This document shows positions 31,926 through 34,077 of a stretch of DNA of 34,077 bases, in pieces. Both the position numbers and the translations under genes were made by a program. Each line of letters opens with the position of its first letter. Positions within the stretch are counted from its first letter, which is position 1. The notes below the pieces were generated by a model, which saw only the letters and a program-made list of their open reading frames with translations, did not search any database and had not been told where the DNA came from. The stretch is from an uncultured bacterium (GTDB taxonomy: Bacteria; Patescibacteriota; Minisyncoccia; Phycocordibacterales; PALSA-1337): contig CAINCE010000047.1 of NCBI GenBank assembly GCA_903846945.1, forward strand, positions 1 through 34,077, in the 5' to 3' direction.

Positions 31926-32837
31926 CTATTTCCCCGTCTTTACAAAGATTATCTTCACTCCCCTACTTTTCAATATCCTCTCACCGTCTAGAACACCGTA
32001 ACCATCAGCATAGAAAATTTCCTTGATACCAGAATATGCGATCAATTTTGCGCACGGTGGACATGGAAATGTCGTGGCATACATTGATGCACCTTCTAGG
32101 GAGATACCCACCCTCGCTGCTTCCGCTATCAGCTTTGCCTCACAATGAAATGATGTAGATAGTTCCACATTGATACCCTTGGAGAAATCTGCCCTAGGAT
32201 CACCCTCCACATATGGCATCTGTTCATTTGGTACGGCATGATTGTGCGTTTTCATGATAACTATCCCCCCCTTTACCACTGCAGCACCTATATGACGCCA
32301 CCAGTCAGAACTCTTCCCTGCATCCCCCTTCAATTCTTTAATAAGTTTCTTATCAAATGACTTTATCGATACTTCCTGATCCGCATTCACAGGTTGACCA
32401 TCGAAAGACTTGTGCTTGTCCCAACGTAGGAATATAGAATCGAAATTCACTTTGGCATTCAACAAATATTTGTCAGCTAGATTCTGCATTACATCCTCAT
32501 CTGGCATTATGAATTCAACATTTGAACCACCTTTTATCGATCCTTCCCTCTTTATTTCCGCATTCTTCAAGCTTATCCCATCTATTTTCTTCAAATCAGC
32601 TTCTCCTATGACTTTTACTTCTTTGAATATACCCAACGAATCGATAGCCTTCTTCATTAGCAGAGGATCAATAGCTCGAAGATCTTTGGTTAATTGTTTA
32701 TAATTCTTGGAAATGTCAGTACCGATCAGAAATAGTTCCTTCGCATATCGATGTTTGTTAAAAAAGCGCAGATACCCTTCATGGAGCACTGGGACATACG
32801 CGACAATTATCTTTTTATTATCTGTCCCTTTTTTCAT
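31926..32837 (-). CDS. dCMP-deaminase-like protein with an N-terminal nucleotidyltransferase-like region
   Basis: A 303-residue protein. The C-terminal half is a zinc-dependent deaminase of the dCMP deaminase/ComEB type: 'HCE' at 231-233 gives the zinc histidine and catalytic glutamate, and 'PCPPC' gives cysteines at 259 and 262. It is preceded by 'WWRHIGAAVVKGGIVI'. dCMP deamination would yield dUMP for ThyA. The N-terminal 150 residues ('IIVAYVPVLHEGYLRFFNKH', 'LFLIGTDI') resemble a nucleotidyltransferase Rossmann fold in which the HIGH signature has become 'HEGY', so it may be inactive or regulatory. The upstream nucleotidyltransferase gene ends three bases before it, in one operon. The domain pairing is unusual. 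Confidence 0.82.
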   Translation of the reverse strand: MKKGTDNKKIIVAYVPVLHEGYLRFFNKHRYAKELFLIGTDISKNYKQLTKDLRAIDPLLMKKAIDSLGIFKEVKVIGEADLKKIDGISLKNAEIKREGSIKGGSNVEFIMPDEDVMQNLADKYLLNAKVNFDSIFLRWDKHKSFDGQPVNADQEVSIKSFDKKLIKELKGDAGKSSDWWRHIGAAVVKGGIVIMKTHNHAVPNEQMPYVEGDPRADFSKGINVELSTSFHCEAKLIAEAARVGISLEGASMYATTFPCPPCAKLIAYSGIKEIFYADGYGVLDGERILKSRGVKIIFVKTGK

Positions 32838-32840
32838 ACC

Positions 32841-33467
32841 TTACTTGCGCTTGGCCTCTTGATAACCCATGAGAGTACTACTGATCATGTCTGCCACCTT
32901 GGGAAGGATTGCTTTTTCAAACTTCTTCGCGAGAGAGAGCTGGAGTCTACGGATCTTTGCACTAGTAGAGGTTGTAGCCATCGGTTTCAAGACGATGATC
33001 TCGCCACAATATTTTGCCATTTCCTTCATTTTTTGTTTGCCATTTTTCTTCACAGTTTCATCCGTAACAATGAGAACATCAGGTTGAACGGTCTTTATGA
33101 GGTGCCACCTAGGCATATTTAACTCTTTTACGGTGACAATGTCGACTGGACGCAGGTGTGTGACCATCTCCAATCTCTCGGTTTGTGGAACGAGAGGACG
33201 ATCTGGGCCTTTACGATGGCGAACCTTTTTATCACTGTCCACCCCAACAACGAGGAGGTCTCCATGCTTCTTTGCTTCTTCAAAATATCGTGCATGGCCG
33301 ATATGGACCATATCATAGGTTCCTTGAGTGAGTATGATCCTGAGTCCTATGCCTTTACAGTGTTCAACTAGCTTTTTGAGTTTCCCGTAGTCAGGAACAA
33401 AACGATCATCAAAGTTTGAATTGATTCCAAATATACCTCCATTCGTGCTGTATCGTTTTATAGACAT
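32841..33467 (-). CDS. Cytidylyl/adenylyltransferase-like protein
   Basis: About 208 residues from the ATG at 33467 ('MSIKRYSTNGGIFG'); the ORF track starts earlier, within the divergent promoter region. The nucleotidyltransferase signature is 'TQGTYDMVHIGHARYFEEAKKHGDLLVVGVDSD', with HIGH intact, followed by 'RHRKGPDRPLVPQTERLEMV' and a late 'TTSTSAKIR', the counterpart of the ISTT motif. It resembles RfaE2/TagD-type enzymes, which attach CMP or AMP to a phosphorylated small molecule. The substrate is unknown. Co-transcribed with the deaminase fusion, and divergent from the reductase gene across about 50 bases. Confidence 0.85.
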   Translation of the reverse strand: MSIKRYSTNGGIFGINSNFDDRFVPDYGKLKKLVEHCKGIGLRIILTQGTYDMVHIGHARYFEEAKKHGDLLVVGVDSDKKVRHRKGPDRPLVPQTERLEMVTHLRPVDIVTVKELNMPRWHLIKTVQPDVLIVTDETVKKNGKQKMKEMAKYCGEIIVLKPMATTSTSAKIRRLQLSLAKKFEKAILPKVADMISSTLMGYQEAKRK

Positions 33468-33502
33468 GTGTGTATGTAAAGCTATCACAATGCGAGTCAT
33501 GC

Positions 33503-33508
33503 TACAAT
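33503..33508 (+). promoter_or_regulatory. Predicted -10 element of the reductase gene
   Basis: TACAAT lies eight bases before the ATG at 33517 with no ribosome binding site between. The -35 is not clear. Position fits a leaderless transcript. Confidence 0.35.
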
Positions 33509-33516
33509 ATAGACAT

Positions 33517-34023
33517 ATGCAGATAAAATGTTTCCTCATCTCCTGTCTCACCACCGACGGCTACATCGGCAAACATTCTACACATGCCGCCATGTGGACC
33601 AGTAAGGAGGACAAAAAGAGGTTCATAGAGATCACCAAACGCGCCGGTGTCATCGTCATGGGTCAGAATACATGGACAACACTCGGTGGGAAACCACTCA
33701 AAAACCGTTTAAATATCGTCTACTCCCCTACACCACTCACTCCAGTCGAAGGGATGGAGGTAACAACCAAGTCTCCGGCTGACCTGTTAGCCGAGCTCGA
33801 GTCTCGTGGATTCAAAGAAGTTGCCATATGCGGCGGTTCGCAGATATATACGATGTTTATGAAGGCTGGTTTGGTAGATACACTGTACCTCACGATAGAG
33901 CCCGTCGTTTTCGGTGATGGTATGAGGTTATTCAAGGAAGATATGGACTACAAGTTGAATCTAGAAGAGTGTACGAAGACGGAGACTGGGACGTTGTTGC
34001 TGACTTATAAGGTGGTGAAATAA
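33517..34023 (+). CDS. Dihydrofolate reductase / RibD-C-like reductase
   Basis: About 168 residues from the ATG at 33517; the ORF track start 32 codons upstream lies across the divergent promoter. 'MQIKCFLISCLTTDGYIGK', then 'TSKEDKKRFIEITKRAGVIVMGQNTWTTLGGKPLKNRLNIVYS' and 'ICGGSQIYTMFMKAGLVDTLYLTIEPVVFGDGMRLF' give the DHFR fold with the NADPH-binding 'GG' segment. It is closest in style to the RibD C-terminal/DHFR superfamily, so either dihydrofolate or riboflavin-pathway chemistry is possible. The neighbours thyA and glyA favour dihydrofolate reduction. No riboflavin genes are seen. Confidence 0.8.
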   Translation: MQIKCFLISCLTTDGYIGKHSTHAAMWTSKEDKKRFIEITKRAGVIVMGQNTWTTLGGKPLKNRLNIVYSPTPLTPVEGMEVTTKSPADLLAELESRGFKEVAICGGSQIYTMFMKAGLVDTLYLTIEPVVFGDGMRLFKEDMDYKLNLEECTKTETGTLLLTYKVVK

Positions 34024-34025
34024 AC

Positions 34026-34072
34026 TACCTCGCAGCAAGCTGGCGAGGTATTAAGTGGAAGCTCTGCTTCTT
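34026..34072 (+). terminator. Tandem hairpins after the reductase gene
   Basis: TACCTCGC/GCGAGGTA (34026-34033, 34043-34050) forms a perfect 8-bp stem, followed by GAAGC/GCTTC and TTT. Probably the end of the transcript; the window ends just beyond. Confidence 0.5.
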
Positions 34073-34077
34073 TACGC

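Noticed and set aside
1-34077. UGA recoding as in Gracilibacteria/Absconditabacteria
   Set aside because: Genes such as recO and the HIT gene end naturally at TGA, and no gene needs TGA read through.
1-34077. CRISPR array or prophage
   Set aside because: No regularly spaced repeats; the only phage-related hint is dinD, without other phage genes.

Overview
This window looks like one contig of a small-genome bacterium, probably of the Patescibacteria (CPR), Parcubacteria-like. The evidence is gene content and style, not a marker gene. The substrate-binding proteins are held by an uncleaved N-terminal membrane helix with no lipobox. Intergenic regions are compact. Several genes have a -10 element 6-9 nt before the start codon, which suggests leaderless mRNAs. 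A large membrane-anchored repeat protein follows recO, and the aminoacyl-tRNA synthetases carry unusual insertions. TGA is used as an ordinary stop (recO, the HIT gene), so there is no sign of UGA recoding. No rRNA, tRNA or CRISPR array was seen.

Layout. (1) 1-7.3 kb is mostly housekeeping on the minus strand: an AI-2E-type permease, an M16 protease, a class II glycyl-tRNA synthetase, a cell-surface protein with a DUF11-like beta-rich ectodomain, and recO. Two candidate structured RNAs lie between these genes. (2) 7.5-22 kb is the most interesting part. It holds one set of branched-chain amino acid ABC transporter core genes in the classical order H-M-G-F on the minus strand. The set is split by five paralogous substrate-binding protein (SBP) genes. 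Four of the five face a divergent plus-strand regulator of TrmB-like type; the fifth (SBP-4) faces a dinD homologue. SBP-1 is a C-terminal remnant and SBP-4 is frameshifted at a G7 tract. Near-identical palindromic repeats occur in two pairs, one flanking the SBP-1 remnant and the other flanking the SBP-5/regulator-5 cassette. (3) 22-27.7 kb holds ileS, with a complete histidine-phosphatase domain inserted in the catalytic core, and argS. (4) 27.7-28.5 kb is a gene-poor stretch with a consensus promoter, a structured transcript ending in a terminator, a facing minus-strand terminator and two adjacent DnaA boxes. (5) 28.5-34 kb is a thymidylate/folate cluster: glyA, dut, thyA, a HIT hydrolase, a dCMP-deaminase-like fusion protein, a nucleotidylyltransferase and a DHFR/RibD-C-like reductase.

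How the parts fit. The transporter region looks like one shared LivHMGF pump fed by several alternative, individually controlled receptors. That would suit an organism depending on scavenged amino acids or related solutes; the substrates cannot be read from sequence. The last cluster could make dTMP: dut and the deaminase supply dUMP, glyA supplies methylene-tetrahydrofolate, thyA makes dTMP, and the reductase could recycle dihydrofolate. Functional names rest on motifs and family resemblance read by eye. Promoters, operators and RNA structures are predictions.
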